DNA of 62,613 nucleotides from a virus, in the IMG/VR virus record IMGVR_UViG_3300040801_005541, positions 1 through 62,613 of that record; one strand, given 5' to 3'. Below, piece after piece: positions 40,230 to 49,856 of the stretch. How positions within the stretch are numbered: position 1 is the stretch's first letter; each line of letters starts with the position of its first letter. Below the pieces are notes generated by a model. That model saw only the letters and a program-made list of their open reading frames with translations, ran no database searches and was not told where the DNA came from. A program made the position numbers and the translations under genes.

Positions 40230-41272
40230 TGGCGTTCACGCAGCAGATAACGACGAGCACCGCGGACTTCTTCTCGAAGCTCGACACCTTCCTCACCGCC
40301 AACGGTTGGAGCACCCATCGGAACGCCGGAGCGGGAGAGTTCGCCGCCTGGAAGAACCCCAGCGGCTCGATCTGGATCACGATGGGCTGCCAGTGGGATA
40401 CTTCCGACCCGCGGCACATCGGGATCTACCAGTGGCACGGCCAAGCCTACGACAACGGAACGCCGGGACTGACCGGGACCGTTCCCTACGACCAAGACGA
40501 CGATAGCGGCGTTGGTCAGGCCAGCACGACCGCCTCGACCCTCGACAATGGTCGTAGCGTCGACTTCGGCTCCGGAGGGACGGGCATCGAAGAGTTCTGG
40601 TGCTTCGAGGACACGAACTATTTCCACGTGGTTATCCGGCGGGATGGCGACATCTACGCCCACTTCGGTGCCGGCTACCTCGACAAGACCAACGACTGGA
40701 CCGGCGGCGAGTACGCCTACGGCCACCGGCGCGACACGGCGTATTCGAACGGGCGCGGAGTCCTTCAGGGATCTTCGACGATCCTCCTCGACGGAGGCCT
40801 GTCGGACGATGGAGTCGGCGGCGTTACCTCCGCGGAGGACTGGTGCGGAACCCTTCACATCGAGGGGATGAGCGAGCAGACGACGGAGAAGTGGGGCTCC
40901 GTCCTCGCCGCCCGTCAGGGACCCGCTGACCTCGGAACGGCGCGGAACGGCGACTCTCGCATCCACATCCTTGGCGGGTTCCGCGGAGGGATTCTTCCTC
41001 AGTCCTTCGGATGGTTCGCGGGAACCCGCGGGCGCGGATTGGTCCCGTTCGTTCCGATCGCCCTTGGCTACTACAACCGATCCAACGGCGACATCGCGTG
41101 GCCGATCGGCTACATGCCGGACGTCCGAGCAACCTCAATTCGGAACTTCGCCGCGGAGGAGGAGATTGTGGTCGGCAGCGACGCCTGGGTCATCTTCCCG
41201 GCGTACCAGATCGGCTCGGACGCGGCAGGCAAGTCGCGGAACCTGGCCGCGGTCTACAAGAAGGTCAGCTGA
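40229..41272 (+). CDS. Tail tip-associated protein
   Basis: 347 residues, beta-rich, rich in Trp and Gly, starting FTQQITTSTADFFSKLDTFLTANGW. Phage tail genes after the tape measure often encode such proteins; no precise family recalled. The ATG overlaps the preceding stop. Confidence 0.6.
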   Translation: MAFTQQITTSTADFFSKLDTFLTANGWSTHRNAGAGEFAAWKNPSGSIWITMGCQWDTSDPRHIGIYQWHGQAYDNGTPGLTGTVPYDQDDDSGVGQASTTASTLDNGRSVDFGSGGTGIEEFWCFEDTNYFHVVIRRDGDIYAHFGAGYLDKTNDWTGGEYAYGHRRDTAYSNGRGVLQGSSTILLDGGLSDDGVGGVTSAEDWCGTLHIEGMSEQTTEKWGSVLAARQGPADLGTARNGDSRIHILGGFRGGILPQSFGWFAGTRGRGLVPFVPIALGYYNRSNGDIAWPIGYMPDVRATSIRNFAAEEEIVVGSDAWVIFPAYQIGSDAAGKSRNLAAVYKKVS

Positions 41273-43063
41273 ATGGCCGCCCGCTCCGCTACGGTTACCG
41301 ACAACCCGATCCTTGACGTCTTCGCTCCGTTCGCGGGCGTCGGCGGTATCGGGCTCCCGTGGAACCAGTGGAGCAACGGCGGTAAGCCCGATGGGCAGCT
41401 CATCCCGGACTTCGGTCCGACGCCCGTATCGGATCGCGAGGCGGACCAGCTCGGCGTCGCGGCGACCAACACGACTTCGGTCCTGGACGCGACCGTTTCA
41501 GAGGACATTCCCTACCAGGACTGGTTCGATCTGATCCACCTCGTCCCGCGGAGTCCGGTCGCGTTCGGTAACATCATCACGCAGATTGACCGCGAGTTCG
41601 AGATCTACAGCGCCTTCCGGACGGAGACCAAGACCCTCTCGGCCGTCGTGAACGGCGTCGCGCCTGGCGTGGAGTTTCCGGAGATCACGACGCCCGTGGC
41701 GGTCCCTCCCCAGACGTCGATCCTCGGCGCTGCGACGACGGGAAACAGCTTCGGGGTTGGGCTCGGAACGATCGAGCTGACCTTCGTTCGAGCGACCCAA
41801 CAAGGGCTTCCCGCCTTCGACGGCTCGGTGGTCTTCAGCTTCACCGGAGCCAACAGTCCGTTCCTCCTCCTCTCGGGCTCTCGCATCGTCCTGATCCCGT
41901 TCCAGTTCGAGGCGGAGTTCGATGAGTCGCTGGAGTTCGCAACCGAGGTGATCGAGTCCATCAGCGGGAAGGAACAACGAATCGCCCTGCGGGATAACCC
42001 TCGCCAGATCTTCGACGTCGAGTACAAGCTCGACGGAGCCGACCGCCGGCGAATGTCGGCGCTCCTCTTTGATTGGGCATCTAAGACCTTCGGCTTCCCG
42101 CTCTGGAACGAAGTCGTGTTCACGACCGCGGACGTCCCGATCGGGACGACGTCCTACCCGGTCTCCGACGCGAGCGAGGTCGACTTCCGCGCCGGAGGTC
42201 TTGCGGCAATCATCACCGACTCGAACACCTTCGACGTGATCAACGTCGACTCGGTTACCACCTTCAACGTCGTCGCCTCGGATCCCTCGGTGAACGCCTA
42301 TCCGGCGGGAACTCCCGTGATGCCCGTCCGGACGGCGATCCTCCGCGGAGCTGTTCCGACTCAGCAGGCGATTGTAAACCTTGAGACGTTCCGGACGGAG
42401 TTCGAGGTCACGGACAACGCGACCGGAGCGCCCGCCGCCGACGCCAGCGGGTTCTCGACCTACAACTCAAAGGTCCTCTTCGACGACTGCAACGCCGTCG
42501 AGGAGAGCGGGATGCCCGGGGAGCGGATCTTTCGCGTGTATCGCCAGGACAACCAGACCGGTAAGGTCTCGATCACCTCCGCCTGGGACAACGGCAAGCG
42601 GACCTTCTTCAAGGGCTTCGTCGCCCGGACGCGGGCAGAGCTTCAGGCGCTGAAGGGCGTCTTCCTCGCCCTGAAGGGTCGCCAAGTCTCCTTCTACCTC
42701 CCGACCTTCGCGGAGGAGATCCTCCCGGTCGACACCGCGACGATCGGGACGAACACGCTGGACATCGAGGCGATCGGCTTCCCGATCTACGCCCAGGAGC
42801 GGGCGCCGTTCAACCTTCTGCGGATCGAGCTGACGGACGGGACCGTCCTGATCCGGACGGTCACCGCTTCGATCGACGTCGACGAAGACACCGAGCGCCT
42901 TACGCTCGACGCAAACTGGCCGGCGACCTATTCGGCGGACGAGTTCCGGCGCATCGACTTCTACGAGCTGGTGAGATTCGACTCGGATGCGATGCGCCTC
43001 CGGTATAGTCGGATCGGATTCGCCACCACTAGGATGCCCGTCAAGCGGGTCTTCGATTCATGA
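41273..43063 (+). CDS. Distal tail / baseplate protein
   Basis: 596 residues. The C-terminal half (EVIESISGKEQRIALRDNPRQIFDVEY to RAELQALKGVFLALKGRQVSFYLPTF) resembles distal tail proteins of the DUF2460/GTA type. It is followed by a DUF2163-like hub, the usual gene order. The start is one base after the preceding stop. Confidence 0.65.
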   Translation: MAARSATVTDNPILDVFAPFAGVGGIGLPWNQWSNGGKPDGQLIPDFGPTPVSDREADQLGVAATNTTSVLDATVSEDIPYQDWFDLIHLVPRSPVAFGNIITQIDREFEIYSAFRTETKTLSAVVNGVAPGVEFPEITTPVAVPPQTSILGAATTGNSFGVGLGTIELTFVRATQQGLPAFDGSVVFSFTGANSPFLLLSGSRIVLIPFQFEAEFDESLEFATEVIESISGKEQRIALRDNPRQIFDVEYKLDGADRRRMSALLFDWASKTFGFPLWNEVVFTTADVPIGTTSYPVSDASEVDFRAGGLAAIITDSNTFDVINVDSVTTFNVVASDPSVNAYPAGTPVMPVRTAILRGAVPTQQAIVNLETFRTEFEVTDNATGAPAADASGFSTYNSKVLFDDCNAVEESGMPGERIFRVYRQDNQTGKVSITSAWDNGKRTFFKGFVARTRAELQALKGVFLALKGRQVSFYLPTFAEEILPVDTATIGTNTLDIEAIGFPIYAQERAPFNLLRIELTDGTVLIRTVTASIDVDEDTERLTLDANWPATYSADEFRRIDFYELVRFDSDAMRLRYSRIGFATTRMPVKRVFDS

Positions 43064-43884
43064 CCTCCTTCAACGCCCTCGCTACCAGCGTGGAGGGGTC
43101 GCGCCCGATCGAGCTTTATGAGCTCACAATCGGATCGACCACCTACCGCTACACCAACGCCGACGCGGACCTGTCCTACAACGGGAACGACTACCTGGCT
43201 GTTCCGATCACGCGGTCGAAACTCTCCCAAAGCCAGGAGCGCCAACGGCGGAAGCTCACGATCAAGCTCCCGACCTCCCTACCGCTCCCGCAGCTGTATG
43301 TAACCAACGTCCCGGGCGAGACGGTAACCGTGACCCTCTTCCGCCTTCAGCGCGACGAGGTCCCGAGCTTTGACACTCAGGTCCTCCTCTTCACGGGAAT
43401 CGTCCAGAGCTGCGCCTTCGAGGAGGATACGGAACGGGCGGCGCTGACCGTCCAGTCGTTGGAGTCCGCCCTAGGCCAGAACGTCCCGCGGATGACGTTC
43501 ATGGGCCAGTGTAACAACTTCCTGTACGACCAGTTCTGCGGAGTCAACCCGGATGACTTCGACTACGTCGGCGCGGCGACCGCGGTCGACGGGAACACGG
43601 TGACCGTCTCCGGCGCGGCGGCGTCTGGGATCGAGTTCACGGGAGGCTACGCCCGACCGACCGGGTCGAATGACTTCCGCCTCGTTGTATCGCAATCGGG
43701 GGATGACCTCACGCTCCTCCTCCCGTTCTCCGCGGACGTCGTCGGGTCGGACGTCCAGATCTTCGCCGGCTGCGACCACCTCATCGAGGGCGACTGTGCG
43801 TTGGTCTTCGACAACGTGCTCAACTTCTCCGGCTTCGCCTTCGTCCCGAACAAGAACGTCTTCCAATCCGGACTCGACGAATGA
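43060..43884 (+). CDS. Tail hub protein, DUF2163/BR0599-like with four Cys
   Basis: 274 residues. The N-terminus (SRPIELYELTIGSTTYRYTNAD) and the C-terminal Cys pattern (MGQCNNFLYDQFCGV, then CDHLIEGDCALVFDN) match the hub family of lambda gpL and GTA hubs, whose Cys residues bind an iron-sulphur cluster in characterised members. Cluster binding here is inference. Confidence 0.78.
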   Translation: MTSFNALATSVEGSRPIELYELTIGSTTYRYTNADADLSYNGNDYLAVPITRSKLSQSQERQRRKLTIKLPTSLPLPQLYVTNVPGETVTVTLFRLQRDEVPSFDTQVLLFTGIVQSCAFEEDTERAALTVQSLESALGQNVPRMTFMGQCNNFLYDQFCGVNPDDFDYVGAATAVDGNTVTVSGAAASGIEFTGGYARPTGSNDFRLVVSQSGDDLTLLLPFSADVVGSDVQIFAGCDHLIEGDCALVFDNVLNFSGFAFVPNKNVFQSGLDE

Positions 43885-46800
43885 ACAAGCCTCTCCACCT
43901 CGACCCGGACTTCGGTCTGGGCTGGTTCCGTCTCTGGTTCCGAGCGCAGCCCAAGGTCGTCCAGTGGCCGCTGGGCCTCCTCATCGTCGTCCTTTCCATC
44001 ATCGGCTCGATCCCGCCGGAGTCGACTCCCGGTCAGCCTCGACAGGCGTTCATCGTCACGCTGGCGCTCTTCGTCGTCGCCCTCGTCCTCTCCGAGCTTC
44101 TCCGGCCCAAGCCGAACTTCGAGGACGCGAGACCCGCGACGCTGAGCGACTTCGACGTGCCGACCGCGACCGAGGGACGCGTGGTGCCTCTCGTCTTCGG
44201 CCGGACGATCATCAAGGGTCCGAATGTCGTCTGGTACGGCGACCTTGAGCAGACCGCGATCGTCGAGAAGGTGAAAACGGGTCTTTGGTCGTCGCAGCGG
44301 ATCACGAAGGGCTTCCGCTATTCGCTCGGAATCCAGTTCGCTCTCTGCCGTGGTCCGGGCGTCGTTCTCCGCTCGGTCCGGATCGGCGAGAAGGACGCAT
44401 TCACCGGGACTATCACCGGTCCCGAGGGTCGGTTTGACATCCAAGACTCCGAGTTCCTCGGCGGCGACGAGTTCGGCGTGGGCGGTATCGCGACCACCTG
44501 CGACTTCTACTCGGGCGAGCCGGACCAGCCGGTCAACGGCTACCTCAACGACCCGGACCGCCAGCAGATCGCGACCGCCGCGACGCCGACCGCTCCCCGC
44601 TACGCCGGGACAGCCTACGTCGTCGCCCGCGAGTACACCTCAGCGGCGCCCGTCCCGGGGAACGGCGGAGCCTACGTCGGCAACTCGACGTCGATCAAGC
44701 CTTGGGCGTTCGAGGTCGAGCGATATCCGCCGTTGTTCCAGGGACAGAACACCGGGGAGAACAAGATCGGCTCGGAGGGCGACTGTAACCCCATCAACGT
44801 CCTGTACGAGCTTCTGACCAACGTCGAGTGGGGCTTTGGATTCGCGGCCTCGACGATCGACACGGGATCCGGGTCGACCTTCCTCCGCGCCGCGGACGCC
44901 GCGATCGCCGAGGGTCTCGGCTTCTCGATGCTCCTCGAACGCCAGCTGGCTGCCAACGAGCTTGTCGCCGAGATCGAGCGCCACATCGACGGCGCGGTGT
45001 TCCTCGACCAGACGACCGGGAAGTGGTCGCTCCAACTCGCCCGCGGACCGGATGACGCTTTCTTCGGCTACGACATCAACACGGTCGCGCAGCTCTCCGA
45101 CGACGACATCAGCGCGATCAACGACTTCACGCGAGGCTCCTGGGAGGATACCACCAACCAGATCTCGGTCGAGTTCGCGAAGCGGTCCGACCGCTACAAG
45201 ATCTCCTTTGCGCTGGCCCAGGACATGGGGAACGCGATCCTGCGCGGCGGAGGGAACGTCTCAACCCCGAAGTCCAACCCTGGTCAGGTGAAGATGCCGG
45301 GCGTGAAGAGCGCCGCGACCGCGTCGCAGATCGCCTGGCGCGAACTCCGCCTCCAGAGCTACCCGTTGGCTCGCGTTACGCTGGAGACCAATCGGAAGTT
45401 CTATGACCTGAAGATCGGCGGAGTCTTTGCGTGGACGAACGCCCGCCGCGGGTTCACGAAGCTCCCGATGCGCGTCCTGTCGATCGACTACGGCTCGCCG
45501 ACGTCGAACAAGATGACGATCAAGGCGGTGCAGGACGTCTTTCAGTTCGCTGCCGCGTCCATGGGTGACCCGCCGCCGAGTGGGTGGATTCCTCCGTCGA
45601 CCGTCCTCCAGGCTTACCCGACGGACTCCCAGATCGCCTTCGAGGCTCCCCGGGCAATCGTCGTCCGCGATCCGTCGTATGGCGGGAACCAGGACGTGTC
45701 GAAGGTCTGGGCCGCTGCCCGCCGGCGGTCGGGCGAGGTCGCCTTTGAGATCCACCAGCGGAACTCGACCGGAACTCCGGCCGGCTCCTTCGCCCTGGCC
45801 GGGACCGTCACGCAGTTCCTCCGGATCGGCGAGCTGGCAAGCGACCTCGACGCGGGAACCGCGGTGCCGACTTCGGCCATCACGGTCTCGCCGTCGCCGG
45901 ATTCGCAGACCAACATCGAGTCGGTCTTCGACGACGGCGCGACGCTGGGCGACCTCGGCACGGATCTCTCTTCGCTGATCCTCGTCGGGACGGAGTTCAT
46001 GCTCGTCACGAGAGCCGTGAACAACGGCAGCGACGTCGACCTGGAGAACGTATACCGCGGCGTGCTCGACTCCGCTCAGGAGAACCACGCAGCGGGAACG
46101 CCGGTTCTCCTCCTCTTCGTCGGCGGCGGAATCACGGACACAAACTTCCCGACGACCAACAACGTCGATATCGAACTCCGAGCAAGGTCCTCCTCGGCGG
46201 TCTTCAGCGGACCGGTGAACACGATCTCACTCACGATGGATCGACGGGCCATCCGCCCGTATCCTCCCAGCGTCGTCTTCTACAACGGCTCCTCGACCGA
46301 GTTCGGAACGCCGGACGCGGAGGGCGACGGAACCGGCCTCAACGGCGTCGGCTTCGACGTAAGCTGGTGGCGCCGCCGCTACGATACGCCGGGTGAGCTG
46401 ATCGGCCTCCTCCTCGACGAGGTCCCGGACGCCTCGACGGAGTACCGGGTCCGGGTCTACGTTGACCCGTCCGTCTCGAATGACCTAGCCTTCGACTCGG
46501 GCTGGGTCTCGGGAGCGGGACCGGTCACGCCGACCCTCGCCGAGCTGGTGACCTTCGCGGCGGTCGGGACGGAGGTCCGGGTCCGGATCGACGCCCGCCA
46601 CGACGTCGGGACGCTGACCAACCTCGAATCGAGGAACGCCTTCATACACGACGTCGTCCCGACGACGTCCCGCGGCGGCCAGTTCTACCTCGGCGGCGAT
46701 CTCCGGGCCAACATCGCGTCGAACGCCTACACGGTCACGACCGCCGGCGTCCACAACGTGACGATCGGCGCGGCCTACGCGACGAGCAACGTCCAGATCC

Positions 46801-46982
46801 GGATCAACGGCGGAGCTTGGGCAACGGTCGTCGCCGCCGGCGGGACGACGGGCGCGACCGCCGCCCTCTCGATCTCCGACACGGTCGAACTTCGGCACAC
46901 GGCCAACGAGGCGCCGGATCCGCAGTTTGTTGAGATCGACGACGGGACCTCCGCGGTCGCCTACGGCGCTTTCAGTTCGTAG
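43881..46982 (+). CDS. Tail tip attachment protein J-like
   Basis: 1033 residues. Residues about 28-80 hold two hydrophobic helices (LGLLIVVLSIIGSI, FIVTLALFVVALVL), as often seen in I/K-J fusion-type tail tips. Then come the J-like core (RVVPLVFGRTIIKGPNVVWYG; GDCNPINVLYELLTN; phage-tail_3 region near 330-520) and a C-terminal beta-rich part with fibronectin-like stretches. It is the probable host-recognition and DNA-ejection device. Confidence 0.8.
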   Translation: MNKPLHLDPDFGLGWFRLWFRAQPKVVQWPLGLLIVVLSIIGSIPPESTPGQPRQAFIVTLALFVVALVLSELLRPKPNFEDARPATLSDFDVPTATEGRVVPLVFGRTIIKGPNVVWYGDLEQTAIVEKVKTGLWSSQRITKGFRYSLGIQFALCRGPGVVLRSVRIGEKDAFTGTITGPEGRFDIQDSEFLGGDEFGVGGIATTCDFYSGEPDQPVNGYLNDPDRQQIATAATPTAPRYAGTAYVVAREYTSAAPVPGNGGAYVGNSTSIKPWAFEVERYPPLFQGQNTGENKIGSEGDCNPINVLYELLTNVEWGFGFAASTIDTGSGSTFLRAADAAIAEGLGFSMLLERQLAANELVAEIERHIDGAVFLDQTTGKWSLQLARGPDDAFFGYDINTVAQLSDDDISAINDFTRGSWEDTTNQISVEFAKRSDRYKISFALAQDMGNAILRGGGNVSTPKSNPGQVKMPGVKSAATASQIAWRELRLQSYPLARVTLETNRKFYDLKIGGVFAWTNARRGFTKLPMRVLSIDYGSPTSNKMTIKAVQDVFQFAAASMGDPPPSGWIPPSTVLQAYPTDSQIAFEAPRAIVVRDPSYGGNQDVSKVWAAARRRSGEVAFEIHQRNSTGTPAGSFALAGTVTQFLRIGELASDLDAGTAVPTSAITVSPSPDSQTNIESVFDDGATLGDLGTDLSSLILVGTEFMLVTRAVNNGSDVDLENVYRGVLDSAQENHAAGTPVLLLFVGGGITDTNFPTTNNVDIELRARSSSAVFSGPVNTISLTMDRRAIRPYPPSVVFYNGSSTEFGTPDAEGDGTGLNGVGFDVSWWRRRYDTPGELIGLLLDEVPDASTEYRVRVYVDPSVSNDLAFDSGWVSGAGPVTPTLAELVTFAAVGTEVRVRIDARHDVGTLTNLESRNAFIHDVVPTTSRGGQFYLGGDLRANIASNAYTVTTAGVHNVTIGAAYATSNVQIRINGGAWATVVAAGGTTGATAALSISDTVELRHTANEAPDPQFVEIDDGTSAVAYGAFSS

Positions 46983-47085
46983 GAAGCTGGGCCACGGTGA
47001 GCGAGAGGAAGTACAGAGGAACGAAGCCGACCGCGAAGGCGACCAGGGCGAGCTGAAACAGGCGGTTCTTGAGCAGGTCTTTCAT
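46972..47085 (-). CDS. 37-residue membrane peptide
   Basis: 37 codons with one hydrophobic helix (LFQLALVAFAVGFVPLYFLSL), preceded by an AAAGGA ribosome site. It is the last gene of the leftward cluster and its end overlaps the end of the J-like gene by 11 bases, tail to tail. Function unknown; a lysis or membrane role is possible. Confidence 0.55.
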   Translation of the reverse strand: MKDLLKNRLFQLALVAFAVGFVPLYFLSLTVAQLPTN

Positions 47086-47099
47086 TTTCAGGTCCTTTC

Positions 47100-47119
47100 G
47101 GCGGGCGACTTTGCCCGCC
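47100..47119 (-). other. Intercistronic hairpin
   Basis: Perfect 7-bp stem (GGCGGGC with GCCCGCC, 6-base loop) between the membrane peptide and the upstream gene. No T-run. It may modulate expression of the distal gene. Just upstream on this strand, GATTCGGTCGAAGA repeats the leader core of the 73-bp repeats without the promoter. Confidence 0.5.
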
Positions 47120-47152
47120 AAGACCTTCTTCGACCGAATCAGCTGAAGAACC

Positions 47153-47380
47153 TTAGCGGTCGCCCCAGTCTTTCGGCCGGTTCTTCAGCCAGCGCAGTTC
47201 GAGGTCTTCGAGTTCCGGGAGAGTCCAGCGAGCTGAGCCGGAAACACACCCGTAGTCCAACCGATACAGCCACAAGCCCTCGGAGGACCTCTTCGACGTC
47301 CGCACAACCCTAGCTGGCGTCCCGGACTTCGAGCGGATCCACCGGGTCTTCGGCCGGCGCTCGGGAATCTTCCGGGCCAT
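47153..47380 (-). CDS. Hypothetical basic protein
   Basis: 75 residues, strongly basic in the first half (ERRPKTRWIRSKSG), then a Trp-containing acidic end. The start is set by an ATGA overlap with the upstream gene. Not recognised. Confidence 0.55.
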   Translation of the reverse strand: MARKIPERRPKTRWIRSKSGTPARVVRTSKRSSEGLWLYRLDYGCVSGSARWTLPELEDLELRWLKNRPKDWGDR

Positions 47381-47727
47381 CAGTACTCCTCCAGCTTGAA
47401 GCCGAGGGCTTCCAGGTCGGAGCGGTCCATGACCGGGTCCAGGTGGCGCTCGGCCCAGGCGCGGCAGCGGGCGGGCGTCCAGGTCGCCGGGAGTTCCTTG
47501 CGGAAGGCGGCGGCGAAGCCGTCCTCCGACATCATGTTGCCGGTCAGGGTCGGGAGCCGGGTCCTCTCGTCCTCGTCGAGGATCATGGCGATCTCGTCGC
47601 CGAAGAGGGGCAGCGGGGAGCGGAGCTTCATCTCCGCGAACATCGGCTGGGTTCCGTCGGCGAAGGCGCAGGCGCCGGCGAAGGCGGTCCACAGCTGGGG
47701 GTCACTCTTCAGGGTCAGGTTCGTCAT
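47380..47727 (-). CDS. Hypothetical protein, first gene of mini-operon 1
   Basis: 115 residues, helical in the C-terminal half, not recognised. Translation begins directly at the end of promoter-leader repeat copy 1, with GAGAGG upstream of the ATG. Confidence 0.6.
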   Translation of the reverse strand: MTNLTLKSDPQLWTAFAGACAFADGTQPMFAEMKLRSPLPLFGDEIAMILDEDERTRLPTLTGNMMSEDGFAAAFRKELPATWTPARCRAWAERHLDPVMDRSDLEALGFKLEEY

Positions 47728-47800
47728 CGTTGGTTACCTCTCTCAAACCTCTCTTCGGCCGAATCCTACCCGGACTTAAGGCTCCAGGCAAAGAATCTGG
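47728..47800 (-). promoter_or_regulatory. 73-bp promoter-leader repeat, copy 1
   Basis: On the minus strand: TTGCCT, 17-base spacer, TAGGAT, then a leader with TCGG(C)CGAAGAGAGG and a GAGAGG ribosome site ending at the ATG of the 47727 gene. It is the most divergent copy, with small changes in spacer and leader. Confidence 0.85.
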
Positions 47801-47802
47801 CT

Positions 47803-48033
47803 TCAGTCCGGGATCCTCCCGGCGGCGAGGTCAGCGCGGAGGTCCTCGACCTTGTGGCGCTCCAGGCGTTCGCCGGCGGAGACGAAGACCTGCTCAATCG
47901 GCGGCCAGCCGAGCTTCTTCGAGGACTCGACCTCATCGAGGACCATCTCCGCGAACCGCTTCCAGCCGGTCGTCGTGAAGGTCACGGCCATTCCGTTCCG
48001 GCGGACGAGGACGACGTTGAGGGTCGGCTTCAT
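47803..48033 (-). CDS. Hypothetical protein
   Basis: 76 residues, mixed alpha/beta (LNVVLVRRNGMAVTFTTTGWKRFAEMVLDEVE). ATGA overlap with the upstream gene sets the start. Not recognised. Confidence 0.6.
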   Translation of the reverse strand: MKPTLNVVLVRRNGMAVTFTTTGWKRFAEMVLDEVESSKKLGWPPIEQVFVSAGERLERHKVEDLRADLAAGRIPD

Positions 48034-48527
48034 CAGAGCGCCCTCTCCAGGCGGAGGAGGCGGCGGCGGAGCGCCTTCACCCGGCGGGCGTTCGCCGCCT
48101 CGAAGAAGTTCGTGCGGTCGACGTCGGAGATCGTGTCGGCCTCGGCCATCTCGTCCGCGCCGTCCCACTCCAGCTCCTCGACCCGCATCCGCAGGGCGTC
48201 GCCGCACCAGCTCAGGAACTCGCGGGTGCCCTCGACGAAGTCCGAGCCGATCCGGCCGGCCGGCTGGTGCTCGTCGTCGCGGCGGAGGATCGCGGCGACG
48301 GCGCCGCGGGAGAGGCGGACCCGGCGGGTCGAGAGGCGGGCGGCGTCGACCAGGCGGACCAGCTCTTCGCGGTTCCCGCGGACCGGGCGGGCGTAGTGCT
48401 TCGACCACTGGCGGGCCAGGGAGCGGGTCAGCTTCTCGACGTCCTCGGGCTTCCGGGCGACGTATTCGACGCCGGCGGGCGAGGTTCCGACCAGCAGGGG
48501 AGCGAAGGTTTCGTTGGCGTTCGTCAT
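48033..48527 (-). CDS. Hypothetical protein, first gene of mini-operon 2
   Basis: 164 residues, largely helical and Arg-rich, especially at the C-terminus (RRVKALRRRLLRLE). No recognised domain. The start follows repeat copy 2 directly. Confidence 0.6.
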   Translation of the reverse strand: MTNANETFAPLLVGTSPAGVEYVARKPEDVEKLTRSLARQWSKHYARPVRGNREELVRLVDAARLSTRRVRLSRGAVAAILRRDDEHQPAGRIGSDFVEGTREFLSWCGDALRMRVEELEWDGADEMAEADTISDVDRTNFFEAANARRVKALRRRLLRLERAL

Positions 48528-48600
48528 CGTTGGGTTCCTCTCTCAAACCTCTCTTCGACCGAATCCTACCCGGACTTTAGGCTCCAGGCAAAGAATCTGG
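48528..48600 (-). promoter_or_regulatory. 73-bp promoter-leader repeat, copy 2
   Basis: Minus strand: -35 TTGCCT (48586-48591), 17-base spacer, -10 TAGGAT (48563-48568), and a leader of about 35 bases with GAGAGGAACC before the ATG. The spacer has imperfect palindromic arms (CCTGGA and TCCGGG). Same variant as copy 5. Confidence 0.88.
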
Positions 48601-49101
48601 TCAGCGGCTGAATCGGTCCTGACCGGTCTCCGCCTTCCAGGACGCCTTCCGTGCTTCGAGGCGCTCATCCGCCGCCTGCAAGCCCTCGTAGTCCAGGTTG
48701 ATCGCGACGGCGCCAACGAGGCGCACCTCCGCGCCCGAGGACAGCAGGACCGGCTTCACCGCCGCCTCGACCCGGTCCCGGACCTTCTCGGCGTCCGCGG
48801 GCGAGCAGCCCGGGAGGACCACGAAGAACTCGTCACCGCCGTGCCGCCCGACCAGGTCGAAGTCCTCGCGGAGGACGTCGGCCATCGCCTTGAGGACTTC
48901 GTCCGCGCCGAAGTGGCCCAGCTCGGTGTTCGCCCGCTTCAGGTTCGTCGCGTCGAGGAGGATCGCGCAGGCGGCGCCGTTCCAGGCTTCGCAGGCTTCG
49001 CGGAAGGCGAGGAGGTTCCCGGCGCCGGTCAGCGGGTCAGTGCGGCGCTCCGCTTCGAGCTTCAGGATTCGGGCTTCGAGTTCTTCGGTGTAGGTCGCCA
49101 T
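48601..49101 (-). CDS. GGDEF-domain protein, putative diguanylate cyclase
   Basis: 166 residues, a stand-alone GGDEF domain after a short coiled-coil. It has DPLTGAGNLLAF at the start, ILLDATNLKRANTELGHFGAD (first metal Asp, and the Asp that contacts guanine), and an intact RHGGDEFFVVLPG signature. The essential residues appear present, so c-di-GMP synthesis from two GTP is plausible. ATG 49101 is preferred over an adjacent GTG for its AAGAGG site. It is third in mini-operon 3. Phage-borne GGDEF proteins are uncommon. Confidence 0.82.
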   Translation of the reverse strand: MATYTEELEARILKLEAERRTDPLTGAGNLLAFREACEAWNGAACAILLDATNLKRANTELGHFGADEVLKAMADVLREDFDLVGRHGGDEFFVVLPGCSPADAEKVRDRVEAAVKPVLLSSGAEVRLVGAVAINLDYEGLQAADERLEARKASWKAETGQDRFSR

Positions 49102-49134
49102 CACTAGCCTCTTCGACCGGATCGCCTCGGTTGT

Positions 49135-49644
49135 TTAGTCCTCGCCCTCGAAATCTCGACCCCACGGGTCGCCGACGCGGAGGACCACCGGCCGGACGGC
49201 ACAGACGTTGGAGATGGTTCCCTTCTGCTTGGTCTCCGGGAAGTCGACCCAGGCCGGCGCGACCTCCTTCGCCTCGAACATCCCGAGCTGGCGCTGGATC
49301 CGGGAGCGGGCTCCCGGCGGTATCAACCGCCGACCGTAGAAGCGGGCGGCGTCGTCGCGGAGGATCCAGACCGGTCCGAACCGACCCTCACCGAGCTTTG
49401 CGGGGATCCGCGAGCCGTCGGAGGCGAAGAGCCCGACGAACTCGGCGCGGAAGCCGGCGCGGATCACGGACGCCTGCCCGCGGAGGCGGTCGGCGTTCCC
49501 GGCGCGGATCGAGTCGGTCACGAAGGAGTCGGACGACCGCGGGCGGCGGTCCAGCTCTTCGGCCTCGGCTTCGAGTTCGGCGGCGAGGTCGACGCCCTGG
49601 GCGACCAGGGCGAGGGCGGCGTGGTAGCTGAGTCGGCGGCTCAT
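49135..49644 (-). CDS. Hypothetical protein
   Basis: 169 residues, Arg/Asp/Glu-rich. The first half is helical (ALVAQGVDLAAELEAEAEEL), the second looks compact, with FGPVWILRDDAARFYGRRLIPPG. Not recognised. Start by ATGA overlap with the upstream gene. Confidence 0.6.
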   Translation of the reverse strand: MSRRLSYHAALALVAQGVDLAAELEAEAEELDRRPRSSDSFVTDSIRAGNADRLRGQASVIRAGFRAEFVGLFASDGSRIPAKLGEGRFGPVWILRDDAARFYGRRLIPPGARSRIQRQLGMFEAKEVAPAWVDFPETKQKGTISNVCAVRPVVLRVGDPWGRDFEGED

Positions 49645-49856
49645 CGGATCTCCTCCAGGACGTCGCGGGCGGCGGTCATGAGGGTGTCCGCCTTCTCGTG
49701 CTGACGCTGGGCGTGGACCATCGTGCGTTCGTCGTCGCGCGCCTCGGCGGCGTCTTCGACCTCCATCCAGCGGTCGTACTCGATCTCGGCCAGGCGGGCG
49801 ACGTCGCGGGCGGCGGCGCGCAGGCGGAGGATAGCTTCGTTCAGGTCGTTCGTCAT
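49641..49856 (-). CDS. Small helical protein, first gene of mini-operon 3
   Basis: 71 residues, almost entirely helical and acidic with many Ala and Arg. It starts right after repeat copy 3. Not recognised. Confidence 0.6.
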   Translation of the reverse strand: MTNDLNEAILRLRAAARDVARLAEIEYDRWMEVEDAAEARDDERTMVHAQRQHEKADTLMTAARDVLEEIR

